DNA from: Ponticaulis sp.
Lineage (GTDB): Bacteria > Pseudomonadota > Alphaproteobacteria > Caulobacterales > Hyphomonadaceae
Assembly: GCA_002699325.1 (NCBI GenBank)
Contig: PABS01000053.1
Coordinates: forward strand, 21,616-28,275
Length of the DNA: 6,660 bases
Direction: 5' to 3'
Part shown: piece by piece, positions 1 to 5,502 of the stretch
Position numbering within the stretch: position 1 is the first letter of the stretch
How the letters are laid out: each line of letters begins with the position of its first letter
Position numbers and translations under genes: made by a program
Notes under the pieces: model-generated
What the model saw: only the letters and a program-made list of their open reading frames with translations
Database searches by the model: none
What the model was told of the DNA's origin: nothing

Positions 1-891
1 TCGCTCGACCCGACCAACCGAATCTGGATGAGCGACCGCGACCAGTACATGCCACCTGTCGAAATCGGTGATCCGATGCGCGGCGGTGGTATCGCTGTTG
101 TCGAGGAAAGCCGGTTTGACGGCCTCAAGGAAGGCGACGTGGTCAACACTGGGCTCGGCACCTGGACTGACCTTGCCAATCGCGATGGCAAGAGCGTGAT
201 GAAGCTGCCGGTGATGCCGGGTGTGCCGCTGGCGGCTTATATGGGCCCGCTCGGTATGACGGGCATGACGGCTTATTTCGGCCTGATGGATATCGGTCAG
301 CCTAAGCCTGGTGAGACCGTAGTTGTGTCTGCGGCGGCGGGCGCTGTCGGGTCTATGGTCGGACAGATCGCCAAGATCCAGGGCTGCCGCGCTGTGGGCA
401 TTGCCGGGTCAGATGAGAAGTGCAAATGGCTGACCGAGGTTGCCGGGTTCGACGCTGCGATCAATTACAAGAAAGAAGACATCGGCGCGGCGCTGGACAA
501 GCATTGCCCGGATGGGGTGGACGTCAATTTCGAGAATGTTGGCGGCGAGATCATGGATACCATCCTCACCAAGCTGAACGACTTTGCGCGTATGCCACTG
601 TGTGGCCTGATCTCATCCTACAATGCGACCGAGCCTGTGCCGGGGCCATATAACTTCTCACTCCTTTTGATGCGGCATGTCACGCTTAAAGGCTTCCTCG
701 TGACCGATTACGCCAAGCGCATGCCGGAAGGACGCAAAGCCATGGCCGAATGGCTCAAGGACGGCAAAATCAAATACGAGACCGATGTCGTGAAAGGGCT
801 GGAGAATGCGCCCGGTTCTCTTGAGCGTCTGTTCACTGGGAAAAATCTTGGCAAGCTGGTGGTTGAAGTCTCACCCCCGCCTGAGGCCTGA
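1..891 (+). CDS. NADP-dependent MDR oxidoreductase, CurA/2-alkenal reductase-like (5' end outside window)
   Basis: This is a zinc-independent medium-chain dehydrogenase/reductase of the curcumin reductase/alkenal reductase group, cytosolic enzymes that use NADPH to reduce the C=C bond of enones and enals. The reading frame is open from base 1, and the residues before the first ATG (SLDPTNRIWM, visible residues 1-10) match the conserved N-terminal segment of this group. The ATG at 28 is therefore internal, and the true start lies upstream. The Rossmann nucleotide-binding motif is AAAGAVG at visible residues 111-117, followed by a typical dinucleotide-binding fold and a C-terminal substrate lobe. 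There are 296 visible residues; family members usually have about 330-345, so roughly 40 are missing. The gene lies 12 nt before the dioxygenase gene, so co-transcription is likely. The physiological substrate cannot be read from the sequence. The family call is firm. Confidence 0.9.
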   Translation, partial: SLDPTNRIWMSDRDQYMPPVEIGDPMRGGGIAVVEESRFDGLKEGDVVNTGLGTWTDLANRDGKSVMKLPVMPGVPLAAYMGPLGMTGMTAYFGLMDIGQPKPGETVVVSAAAGAVGSMVGQIAKIQGCRAVGIAGSDEKCKWLTEVAGFDAAINYKKEDIGAALDKHCPDGVDVNFENVGGEIMDTILTKLNDFARMPLCGLISSYNATEPVPGPYNFSLLLMRHVTLKGFLVTDYAKRMPEGRKAMAEWLKDGKIKYETDVVKGLENAPGSLERLFTGKNLGKLVVEVSPPPEA

Positions 892-894
892 TCG

Positions 895-898
895 GGAG
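895..898 (+). promoter_or_regulatory. Ribosome binding site that decides the GTG start at 904
   Basis: GGAG lies five bases before GTG 904, the only good start for the dioxygenase frame. A competing ATG at 902 is followed at once by TGA. Confidence 0.6.
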
Positions 899-903
899 CC
901 AAT

Positions 904-1560
904 GTGAAGGTTAGAGACAGCTTGCCAGATGCTGGTTTTCACTGGTTCAGGGACGCGCTTTCCAAGGCATGCCTGACCGAGTTAGATCACTGGTTTCGGG
1001 ACGGAATGAACGGGCCGGGTGCAAGGCGTTCTGTCCGGAGCCTTCCGGACACAGCCAAGGGTGCGCTGCAGGTCTTGGCATCGAGAATTCAGCCTGAAAG
1101 CAAGCCTGTCCGCGTGGTCACATTTGATAAGTCGGAAGAGGCGAATTGGGCTCTGCCCTGGCATCGTGATTTTGTGATCACGACGGCAGACCGGCAAGAA
1201 GTCGAGGGGTTTTCAAACTGGACGCGCCGGAATGGTGTCTGGCATGTCCGCCCGCCAATGGCGCTTTTGGAGCAGATGTTCTTTTTGCGCGTATTGCTGG
1301 ATGATACCAATGAGCAGAGTGGCGACCTGGAGATCGTGCCGACGAGCCATGTTGGACGCCATTCCAGGACGGCCCATGAGTTTGATGGCGATATCGAAAA
1401 AGCGAGCATTTCGACGTTTGGGGAACGAGGAGATATTCTGGCGTTGCACGCGCTGATCCTGCATCGATCTGCGGCGGCTGGGGCCAGGAAAGCCCGACGC
1501 GCCATCAGAATTGATTTCAGCGCAGATGCGCTGCCAGAGCCCCTCGAATGGGCCGACTGA
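904..1560 (+). CDS. PhyH-like Fe(II)/2-oxoglutarate-dependent dioxygenase
   Basis: This 218-residue protein belongs to the phytanoyl-CoA dioxygenase-like family, cytosolic enzymes that hydroxylate a substrate using Fe(II), O2 and 2-oxoglutarate. The iron-binding facial triad is visible as H87-x-D89 (in PWHRD) and a distal H187 (in LILHRS). R198 or R199 is placed to bind the 2-oxoglutarate carboxylate. Other family marks are the GVWHVRPP segment (111-118), the LLDD turn (131-134) and the GDLEIVPTSH strand (140-149). The start is GTG at 904, with GGAG at 895-898 five bases upstream. An out-of-frame ATG-TGA at 902-907 overlaps it and cannot be the start. The gene sits 12 nt after the MDR oxidoreductase gene and 16 nt before mmsB. 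Many members of this family have no known substrate and none can be assigned here. It is on the short side for the family, but the core motifs are all present. Confidence 0.85.
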   Translation: MKVRDSLPDAGFHWFRDALSKACLTELDHWFRDGMNGPGARRSVRSLPDTAKGALQVLASRIQPESKPVRVVTFDKSEEANWALPWHRDFVITTADRQEVEGFSNWTRRNGVWHVRPPMALLEQMFFLRVLLDDTNEQSGDLEIVPTSHVGRHSRTAHEFDGDIEKASISTFGERGDILALHALILHRSAAAGARKARRAIRIDFSADALPEPLEWAD

Positions 1561-1576
1561 ATTGGGAGAGAACCGG

Positions 1577-2467
1577 ATGACTAAAATCGCATTTATTGGC
1601 CTCGGAAATATGGGCTCTGGCATGTGCGCCAATCTGGTGAAGGCCGGGTTTGATGTAACGGCGTTCGATCTCAATCGCGACGCGGTAAAAGCGATTGCGG
1701 AGAAGGGCGCGACCCCTGCGACGACACTTGGCGATGCAGTGACGGGCGCTGACGTGGTCGTCTCCATGCTGCCAGCGGGGAAGCACGTGCACACGGTGTA
1801 TTTCGGTGAGGATGGCGTGACCGCCCATGCAGGCGAGGGCACGCTGTTTCTGGATTGCTCGACCATCTCTGTTGAAGAAGCGCGAGAGGCGGCTGAGAAC
1901 GCAAAAAGTGCAGGCTTTACCTATATGGATGCGCCGGTGTCAGGCGGTACGGCCGCAGCCGATGCGGGCACGCTGACTTTTATGGTGGGCGGGGATGAAG
2001 CCGGGTTCGCCAAGGGTAAGCCCGTGCTCGATGCCATGGGCAAGAATGTTTTTCACGCGGGCGGCTCAGGAAACGGGCAGGCGGCCAAGATCGCCAATAA
2101 TATGCTGCTGGCGATCTCCATGATCGGGACGTGTGAGGCCTTTAATCTGGCTGAAAAACTGGGGCTCGACGCGCAGACATTTTACGACATTTCGTCCACG
2201 GCTTCTGGCCAGTGCTGGTCGATGACGAGTTACTGTCCAGCGCCGGGACCTGTTCCGGCTGCGCCTTCGAACCGCGAGTACAAACCTGGATTTGCCGTGG
2301 CCATGATGTTGAAGGATTTGCGGTTGGCGATTGGCGCAGCAGAAGGGGCCGGCGCGAAGACACCGCTCGGCGGACATGCCGAACAGATTTACGACGGCCT
2401 GATGGAAGACGGGTTTGAAGGTATGGATTTTTCGGGCGTGATGAAGCGCATCAAAGGCGAAATCTGA
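1577..2467 (+). CDS. mmsB: 3-hydroxyisobutyrate dehydrogenase
   Basis: This enzyme oxidises 3-hydroxyisobutyrate to methylmalonate semialdehyde in valine degradation, in the cytosol. The 296-residue length is typical. The N-terminal Rossmann motif is G8-x-G10-x-x-G13, and D31 at the end of the second strand favours NAD over NADP. The substrate-binding signature DAPVSGG is at 118-124, and the catalytic lysine is K171 in GQAAKIANN. The C-terminal half has the all-helical dehydrogenase domain, ending in the usual DFSGVMKRI. An in-frame ATG 66 bases upstream (1511) lies inside the preceding gene and would add 22 unrelated residues. ATG 1577, preceded by GGAG at 1565-1568 and directly starting the Rossmann strand, is clearly correct. 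It is probably the last gene of the operon that begins left of the window. Related beta-hydroxyacid dehydrogenases such as tartronate semialdehyde reductase are the alternative, but overall sequence style favours MmsB. Confidence 0.93.
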   Translation: MTKIAFIGLGNMGSGMCANLVKAGFDVTAFDLNRDAVKAIAEKGATPATTLGDAVTGADVVVSMLPAGKHVHTVYFGEDGVTAHAGEGTLFLDCSTISVEEAREAAENAKSAGFTYMDAPVSGGTAAADAGTLTFMVGGDEAGFAKGKPVLDAMGKNVFHAGGSGNGQAAKIANNMLLAISMIGTCEAFNLAEKLGLDAQTFYDISSTASGQCWSMTSYCPAPGPVPAAPSNREYKPGFAVAMMLKDLRLAIGAAEGAGAKTPLGGHAEQIYDGLMEDGFEGMDFSGVMKRIKGEI

Positions 2468-2483
2468 AACAGAAGAGATTTCT

Positions 2484-2508
2484 GGAACCTTTCGGCATTC
2501 TGCGCTTT
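2484..2508 (+). promoter_or_regulatory. Possible extracytoplasmic-function (EcfG-type) sigma promoter
   Basis: In the 75-nt gap between mmsB and the first Kazal gene, GGAAC at 2484-2488 is followed after 16 bases by CTTT at 2505-2508. The alphaproteobacterial general-stress sigma factor EcfG recognises GGAAC-N16/17-CGTT, so the -35 matches fully and the -10 has one mismatch. No sigma-70 type promoter stands out in the gap. This is a pattern match only. Confidence 0.27.
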
Positions 2509-2542
2509 AAGTGTACTGGCGCTCTTTGTGCTGGAGGGGTTC

Positions 2543-2935
2543 ATGCAACGTATTGCGACACTGTTCGCTATTCTCACGCTCGGTTTTCTGGCGGCGTGCG
2601 CGGCAGACAATTATGTCTATGAGCCCTATCCCCAGCCACCCGGCCAATCTTATCCGCCACCTGGCCAGTCTTACCCGCCTGGCCGTCCCATGGCGGCCGA
2701 TGGCGAGCTGTGCGGTGGCATTGCCGGAATCATGTGTGCCAATCCGAATTCTTATTGCGCGCTGAATAACCAGTCTTGTGGCCGCTACGATCAGGCTGGC
2801 ACCTGCGCGCCGCGCCCGGACATTTGCACGCGGGAATACATGCCCGTCTGCGGCTGTGATGGGAGGACCTATTCGAACGCCTGCGAAGCTGCGGGTGCTG
2901 GGGCAAATATTCAATATCAGGGGCAATGTCGCTAA
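2543..2935 (+). CDS. Kazal-domain lipoprotein 1 (putative serine protease inhibitor, predicted P1 Arg)
   Basis: This is a 130-residue exported lipoprotein. The signal peptide (1-18) ends in the lipobox L16-A17-A18-C19. The residue after C19 is Ala, not Asp, so by the usual Lol rule it would go to the outer membrane. A Pro/Tyr-rich linker (about 24-50) contains two PPGQSYP heptads. Ten cysteines follow: 57, 65, 72, 79, 88, 95, 103, 105, 114 and 129. The segment from C88 to C129 is a Kazal-type inhibitor with the hallmark [10 protein letters not shown]. Aligned to turkey ovomucoid third domain, the loop C95-T96-R97-E98-Y99 puts Arg at P1, the choice for trypsin-like proteases, and the scaffold Asn is N112. 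ATG 2543 has GGAGG at 2533-2537. The GTG at 2528 precedes that site and is rejected. Inhibitory activity is inferred from family. Confidence 0.85.
   Translation: MQRIATLFAILTLGFLAACAADNYVYEPYPQPPGQSYPPPGQSYPPGRPMAADGELCGGIAGIMCANPNSYCALNNQSCGRYDQAGTCAPRPDICTREYMPVCGCDGRTYSNACEAAGAGANIQYQGQCR
2636..2677 (+). repeat. Two 21-bp tandem units encoding PPGQSYP
   Basis: Units at 2636-2656 and 2657-2677 encode the same heptad with several synonymous third-base differences. They lie in the linker between lipid anchor and inhibitor domain. The second copy is degenerate in the paralogue downstream (PPTQNPYP). Confidence 0.75.
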
Positions 2936-2985
2936 GGCGCGGCTCAACGGTACACTTATTTTTTCAGACGGTCCTGGAGGGTCTT

Positions 2986-3399
2986 ATGCATCGTCTCGCA
3001 ACATTTTTTGCCATACTTACACTTGGTTTTCTGGCCGCCTGTGCGGCTGACCCGTATGCGTATGAGCCATACCCGCAACCTCCGGGTCAGTCCTATCCGC
3101 CGCCTACTCAGAACCCTTATCCGCCGAGCCGTCCGATGGTTGGCGACGGGCAGTCCTGTGGCGGAATGACGGGAATTGGATGTGCCAATCCAAATTCGTT
3201 CTGCGCCATCAACAACAATTCCTGCGGCGCGGCTGACCAGATGGGCATCTGCACACCGCGCCCGGAAATCTGCACCCAGCAATATGACCCGGTCTGCGGC
3301 TGTGATGGACGGACCTATGGCAATGCGTGTAGCGCGGCCTCACAAGGCGCCAGCGTAGCGTATCGCGGCGAATGTCGCAGTGGCGGCGGGCGATACTGA
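2986..3399 (+). CDS. Kazal-domain lipoprotein 2 (putative serine protease inhibitor, predicted P1 Gln)
   Basis: This 137-residue protein is a tandem paralogue of the preceding lipoprotein. The signal peptide and lipobox (L16-A17-A18-C19, then Ala) are nearly identical, so the same outer-membrane placement is expected. The Pro/Tyr-rich linker covers about 24-51. The ten cysteines (58, 66, 73, 80, 89, 96, 104, 106, 115, 130) keep exactly the same spacing. In the Kazal loop C96-T97-Q98-Q99-Y100 the predicted P1 is Gln where copy 1 has Arg, while P2 Thr and the scaffold N113 are kept. The tail after C130 is a short Gly-rich RSGGGRY. ATG 2986 has GGAGG at 2976-2980, five bases upstream. An in-frame ATG at 2926 overlaps the previous gene and would bury the signal peptide, so it is rejected. 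The 50-nt gap to copy 1 has no terminator, so co-transcription is likely. Confidence 0.85.
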   Translation: MHRLATFFAILTLGFLAACAADPYAYEPYPQPPGQSYPPPTQNPYPPSRPMVGDGQSCGGMTGIGCANPNSFCAINNNSCGAADQMGICTPRPEICTQQYDPVCGCDGRTYGNACSAASQGASVAYRGECRSGGGRY

Positions 3400-3427
3400 C
3401 CCTTTGGAATTTATCTCGGCAAACTTG

Positions 3428-3453
3428 GGCGGCTTTCTGGCCGCCTTTTTCTT
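3428..3453 (+). terminator. Rho-independent terminator after the two Kazal lipoprotein genes
   Basis: A GC stem GGCGGC (3428-3433) pairs with GCCGCC (3440-3445) across the six-base loop TTTCTG, and is followed by five T and then CTT. It lies 29 bases after the stop of the second lipoprotein gene and separates that pair from the third Kazal gene. Confidence 0.8.
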
Positions 3454-3480
3454 GTCAGACGCAAGCCGCGCAAGCATGAT
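3452..3480 (+). promoter_or_regulatory. Candidate sigma-70 type promoter giving a leaderless transcript
   Basis: TTGTCA at 3452-3457 (one mismatch to TTGACA) and CATGAT at 3475-3480 (four of six bases of TATAAT) are separated by 17 bases. The expected +1, six to seven bases after the -10, falls on or next to A3487, the first base of the downstream ATG. That start has no Shine-Dalgarno sequence, which fits a leaderless mRNA. The -35 overlaps the end of the terminator T-run. Confidence 0.35.
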
Positions 3481-3486
3481 GGCCCC

Positions 3487-3819
3487 ATGTTGCAGATTGT
3501 CTGTGTCTTCTTAATGAGCCTGAGCATCGCCATGGCAGCGGGAACGCCCGTTGAACCTGCTGAGACCGTTCTGGTGCGCGATGGGGAGACCTGTGGTGGT
3601 GATACCGGCAAGGGCTGCGCCAATCCGTTATCGTATTGCGCCGTGCACAATTATTCCTGCGGACAGGGCGGTCAGATGGGTGTCTGTCAGAACCGGCCGC
3701 GCATCTGCACCACCGAGGATCATCCTGTCTGCGGCTGCGATGGGCAGACTTATCCCAATTTCTGCAAAATGGCTGAGGCTGGCATGAATGCGGCTCATGA
3801 TGGGCCCTGCGAGAGCTAA
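3487..3819 (+). CDS. Secreted Kazal-domain protein 3 (putative serine protease inhibitor, predicted P1 Thr)
   Basis: This 110-residue protein is the third Kazal paralogue and lacks both the lipobox and the Pro/Tyr-rich linker. The N-terminus is hydrophobic (about 4-16) and ends in small residues (AMAAG, 15-19), suggesting signal peptidase I cleavage and release to the periplasm or outside. The n-region is odd in having no Lys or Arg. The ten cysteines (36, 44, 51, 58, 67, 74, 82, 84, 93, 108) match the spacing of both lipoproteins exactly. In the loop C74-T75-T76-E77-D78 the predicted P1 is Thr; the scaffold N91 is kept. ATG 3487 is the only plausible start: no in-frame start codon precedes it for at least 45 bases, and the next internal Met codons (10, 16) would remove the signal. 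There is no ribosome site. The stop abuts the stop of the convergent GMC gene. Secretion and inhibition are inferred. Confidence 0.8.
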   Translation: MLQIVCVFLMSLSIAMAAGTPVEPAETVLVRDGETCGGDTGKGCANPLSYCAVHNYSCGQGGQMGVCQNRPRICTTEDHPVCGCDGQTYPNFCKMAEAGMNAAHDGPCES

Positions 3820-5439
3820 CTAGGCTTTCAGATCTTCAAGTAACATTTCTGCTCCGCGATCAGCCATCATGATGGTGGGTGTGTTGGTGTTTCCGGAGGT
3901 GATGCGCGGCATGGCTGAGGCATCAATAACACGCAGGCCTTCGAGCCCACGAACCCGAAACCGCTGATCAAGCGGCGACTCAAAATCGCTCGTCCCACCC
4001 ATGGCAATTGTGCCGACCGGATGGAAGATGGTGGTGCCGATATCGCCGGCCGCGCGTTCGAGATCGGCCTGAGAGTCACCCACGGTTGCGCCGGGCAGCA
4101 CCTCTTCCGGCGCATAGGGGGCAAGTGCAGGCTGTGACATGAGCTGCCTGGTGACTCGGATAGCATTTGCGGCCACCAGCCGATCTTCCTCGGTTGAGAG
4201 ATAGTTGGGCGAGATATGGGGTGCATCGTCCGGCGAGGGGCTTTTGATATAAACCTCGCCCCGGGATGTGGGCTGAAGGTTGCACGCGCTTGCCGTGATA
4301 GCAGGGAAACGGTGAAGGGGGTCACCAAACTTGTCGAGTGACAGCGGCTGCATGTGAAATTGCAGATTGGCGCGCGTCTGAGACGGGTCAGACCGGGTGA
4401 AAATGCCGACTTGTGAAGGCGCCATAGTGAGTGGACCTTTGCGGAACAGTGCATAATCGAGCGCCATCTTCGCCTTGCCGAAAACTGAGTGATAGGTCTC
4501 GTTCAGGGTTCGGGTGTTCTGGACCTTGTAGATGGCGCGTTGCTGGAGATGGTCCTGCAGGTTTGCGCCAATCAGCTGTTGATCGACCAGTGGCCAGATT
4601 CCGGCTTCCTGAAGCCGTTTGCCCGGTCCGATGCCGCTGCGCTGAAGGATCTGAACCGAGCCAATACTGCCTGCGCTGAGAACCACACTTGCCCGGGCTT
4701 TGAAGTTCAGGCTAACGCCGTCTCGTGAGCCGACCAGACCCGTTACGCGTCCTTCATCAATGATCAGGGATTCTACGCAGATATTGGTTTCCACCTGGAG
4801 ATTGGGACGCGACATGACGGGTTTGAGGAAGCCCGTGGCAGTGGACCAGCGAAGGCCCCGCTTCTGATTGACGTGGAAATAGCCAGAGCCTTCATTGTCG
4901 CCGGTGTTGAAGTCTGGCGATTTCGGAATGCCCATTTCTTCGGCGGCGTCGCGGACGGCATTGAGGATCGGCCAGCGAAGGCGGGGTTCTTCGACCCGCC
5001 ACTCACCGCCCGCGCCATGATGATCGCTATCTCCGAGGAAGTGATCTTCAATCCTTCGAAACGCGGGCAGGACGTCGTCCCAGCCCCAGTCGGTCAGACC
5101 AGCGGCTTTCCACCCTTCATAGTCTTCCTTCTGGCCGCGCATGGAGATCATGGCGTTGATAGCGGACGAACCACCAAGCGTCTTGCCGCGCGGATAGGCC
5201 AGCGAACGTCCACCGAGACCGGGTTGAGGGGTGGTCTGGAACATCCAGTCCGATCGCAGATTGCCGATGGCAAAAAGATATCCGATCGGCACTTTGTACC
5301 AGATCCAGTTATCCTTATCGCCCGCCTCGATCAGGAGGACATTCAGATCAGAACGTGCCGAAAGCCGGTTTGCCAGAACACAGCCTGCAGACCCGGCGCC
5401 GACGATAATGATATCGAATTCGCGGTCGTTACCCGACAT
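3820..5439 (-). CDS. GMC-family FAD-dependent oxidoreductase (alcohol/choline dehydrogenase-like)
   Basis: This cytosolic or membrane-associated flavoenzyme of the glucose-methanol-choline family oxidises an alcohol to an aldehyde. Numbered from ATG 5439 (539 residues, normal length), the FAD-binding motif is G14-x-G16-x-x-G19, with E38 (in LLIEAG) contacting the adenosine ribose. GMC signature 1 is the RGKTLGGSSAINAM stretch, and signature 2 is the LSAGSIGSVQIL stretch, where Val replaces the usual Pro. The catalytic His is H473 in FHPVGTIAMG, and the partner Asn is N519 in SGNTNTPT. The HPVG form resembles AlkJ-type alkanol dehydrogenases more than choline dehydrogenases (HPSC), so betA is not assigned. 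The start is uncertain: GTG at 5451 in the same frame adds four residues, and neither has a clear ribosome site. ATG 5439 gives the usual short lead before the FAD strand. It may be co-transcribed with the upstream esterase gene. The substrate is unknown. Confidence 0.9.
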   Translation of the reverse strand: MSGNDREFDIIIVGAGSAGCVLANRLSARSDLNVLLIEAGDKDNWIWYKVPIGYLFAIGNLRSDWMFQTTPQPGLGGRSLAYPRGKTLGGSSAINAMISMRGQKEDYEGWKAAGLTDWGWDDVLPAFRRIEDHFLGDSDHHGAGGEWRVEEPRLRWPILNAVRDAAEEMGIPKSPDFNTGDNEGSGYFHVNQKRGLRWSTATGFLKPVMSRPNLQVETNICVESLIIDEGRVTGLVGSRDGVSLNFKARASVVLSAGSIGSVQILQRSGIGPGKRLQEAGIWPLVDQQLIGANLQDHLQQRAIYKVQNTRTLNETYHSVFGKAKMALDYALFRKGPLTMAPSQVGIFTRSDPSQTRANLQFHMQPLSLDKFGDPLHRFPAITASACNLQPTSRGEVYIKSPSPDDAPHISPNYLSTEEDRLVAANAIRVTRQLMSQPALAPYAPEEVLPGATVGDSQADLERAAGDIGTTIFHPVGTIAMGGTSDFESPLDQRFRVRGLEGLRVIDASAMPRITSGNTNTPTIMMADRGAEMLLEDLKA

Positions 5440-5464
5440 GAAAATTGTCACGAAAGACAGGGGA

Positions 5465-5492
5465 GAGCCCGAGCCAGAAGCTGGCCGGGCTC
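5465..5492 (-). terminator. Strong hairpin between esterase and GMC genes (possible terminator or mRNA-stability element)
   Basis: On the - strand GAGCCCG plus GCCAG pairs with CTGGC plus CGGGCTC around the three-base loop CTT, giving 12 bp with one bulged T. It starts 10 bases after the esterase stop. The bases downstream (TCCCCTGTCTTTC) are pyrimidine-rich but not a clean T-run, so termination may be partial or absent. On the + strand it is not followed by T. Confidence 0.45.
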
Positions 5493-5502
5493 GCCGCCCT
5501 GA

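Larger units (their letters stand above)
2531..3378 (+). repeat. Tandem gene duplication (two Kazal lipoprotein genes)
   Basis: Copy 1 spans about 2531-2935 and copy 2 about 2974-3378. Both begin with the identical CTGGAGGG, which places the Shine-Dalgarno exactly 12 bases before each ATG, and both run through signal peptide, linker and inhibitor domain in the same order. Hand alignment gives about 94 identities over 130 residues. The duplicated unit therefore includes the ribosome site. Copy 2 carries seven more residues in total: one Pro in the linker and six at the C-terminus. Confidence 0.85.

Noticed and set aside
28..30. ATG 28 as the start of the MDR oxidoreductase
   Set aside because: The frame is open upstream and encodes conserved family residues before it.
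1213..1866. Open 217-codon - strand frame across the dioxygenase/mmsB junction
   Set aside because: Spans two well-supported genes on the other strand and shows no motif or ribosome site of its own.
2459..2482. Inverted repeat GAAATCT / AGATTTC at the end of mmsB as a terminator
   Set aside because: AT-rich 7-bp stem with a ten-base loop and no T-run after it; too weak to support.
2528..2530. GTG 2528 as start of the first Kazal lipoprotein
   Set aside because: It lies before the GGAGG at 2533-2537; ATG 2543 has that site at ideal spacing and gives a signal peptide matching its paralogue.
2507..2947. Antisense frames opposite both Kazal lipoprotein genes (2507-2947 and 2956-3282)
   Set aside because: They resemble each other only because the sense genes are paralogous; their translations are Arg-rich, low-complexity shadow products.
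2936..2985. Separate promoter for the second Kazal lipoprotein
   Set aside because: TACACT at 2951-2956 is a weak -10 match without a -35 partner; the absence of a terminator upstream makes co-transcription simpler.
4873..5502. Open 209-codon + strand frame opposite the GMC gene
   Set aside because: Complementary to a gene with complete FAD and GMC motifs; the translation shows no recognisable domain and it runs through the intergenic hairpin.
5440..5502. Sigma-70 promoter on the - strand in front of the GMC gene
   Set aside because: The best -10-like string (GACAAT) has no credible -35 partner at 16-18 bases.
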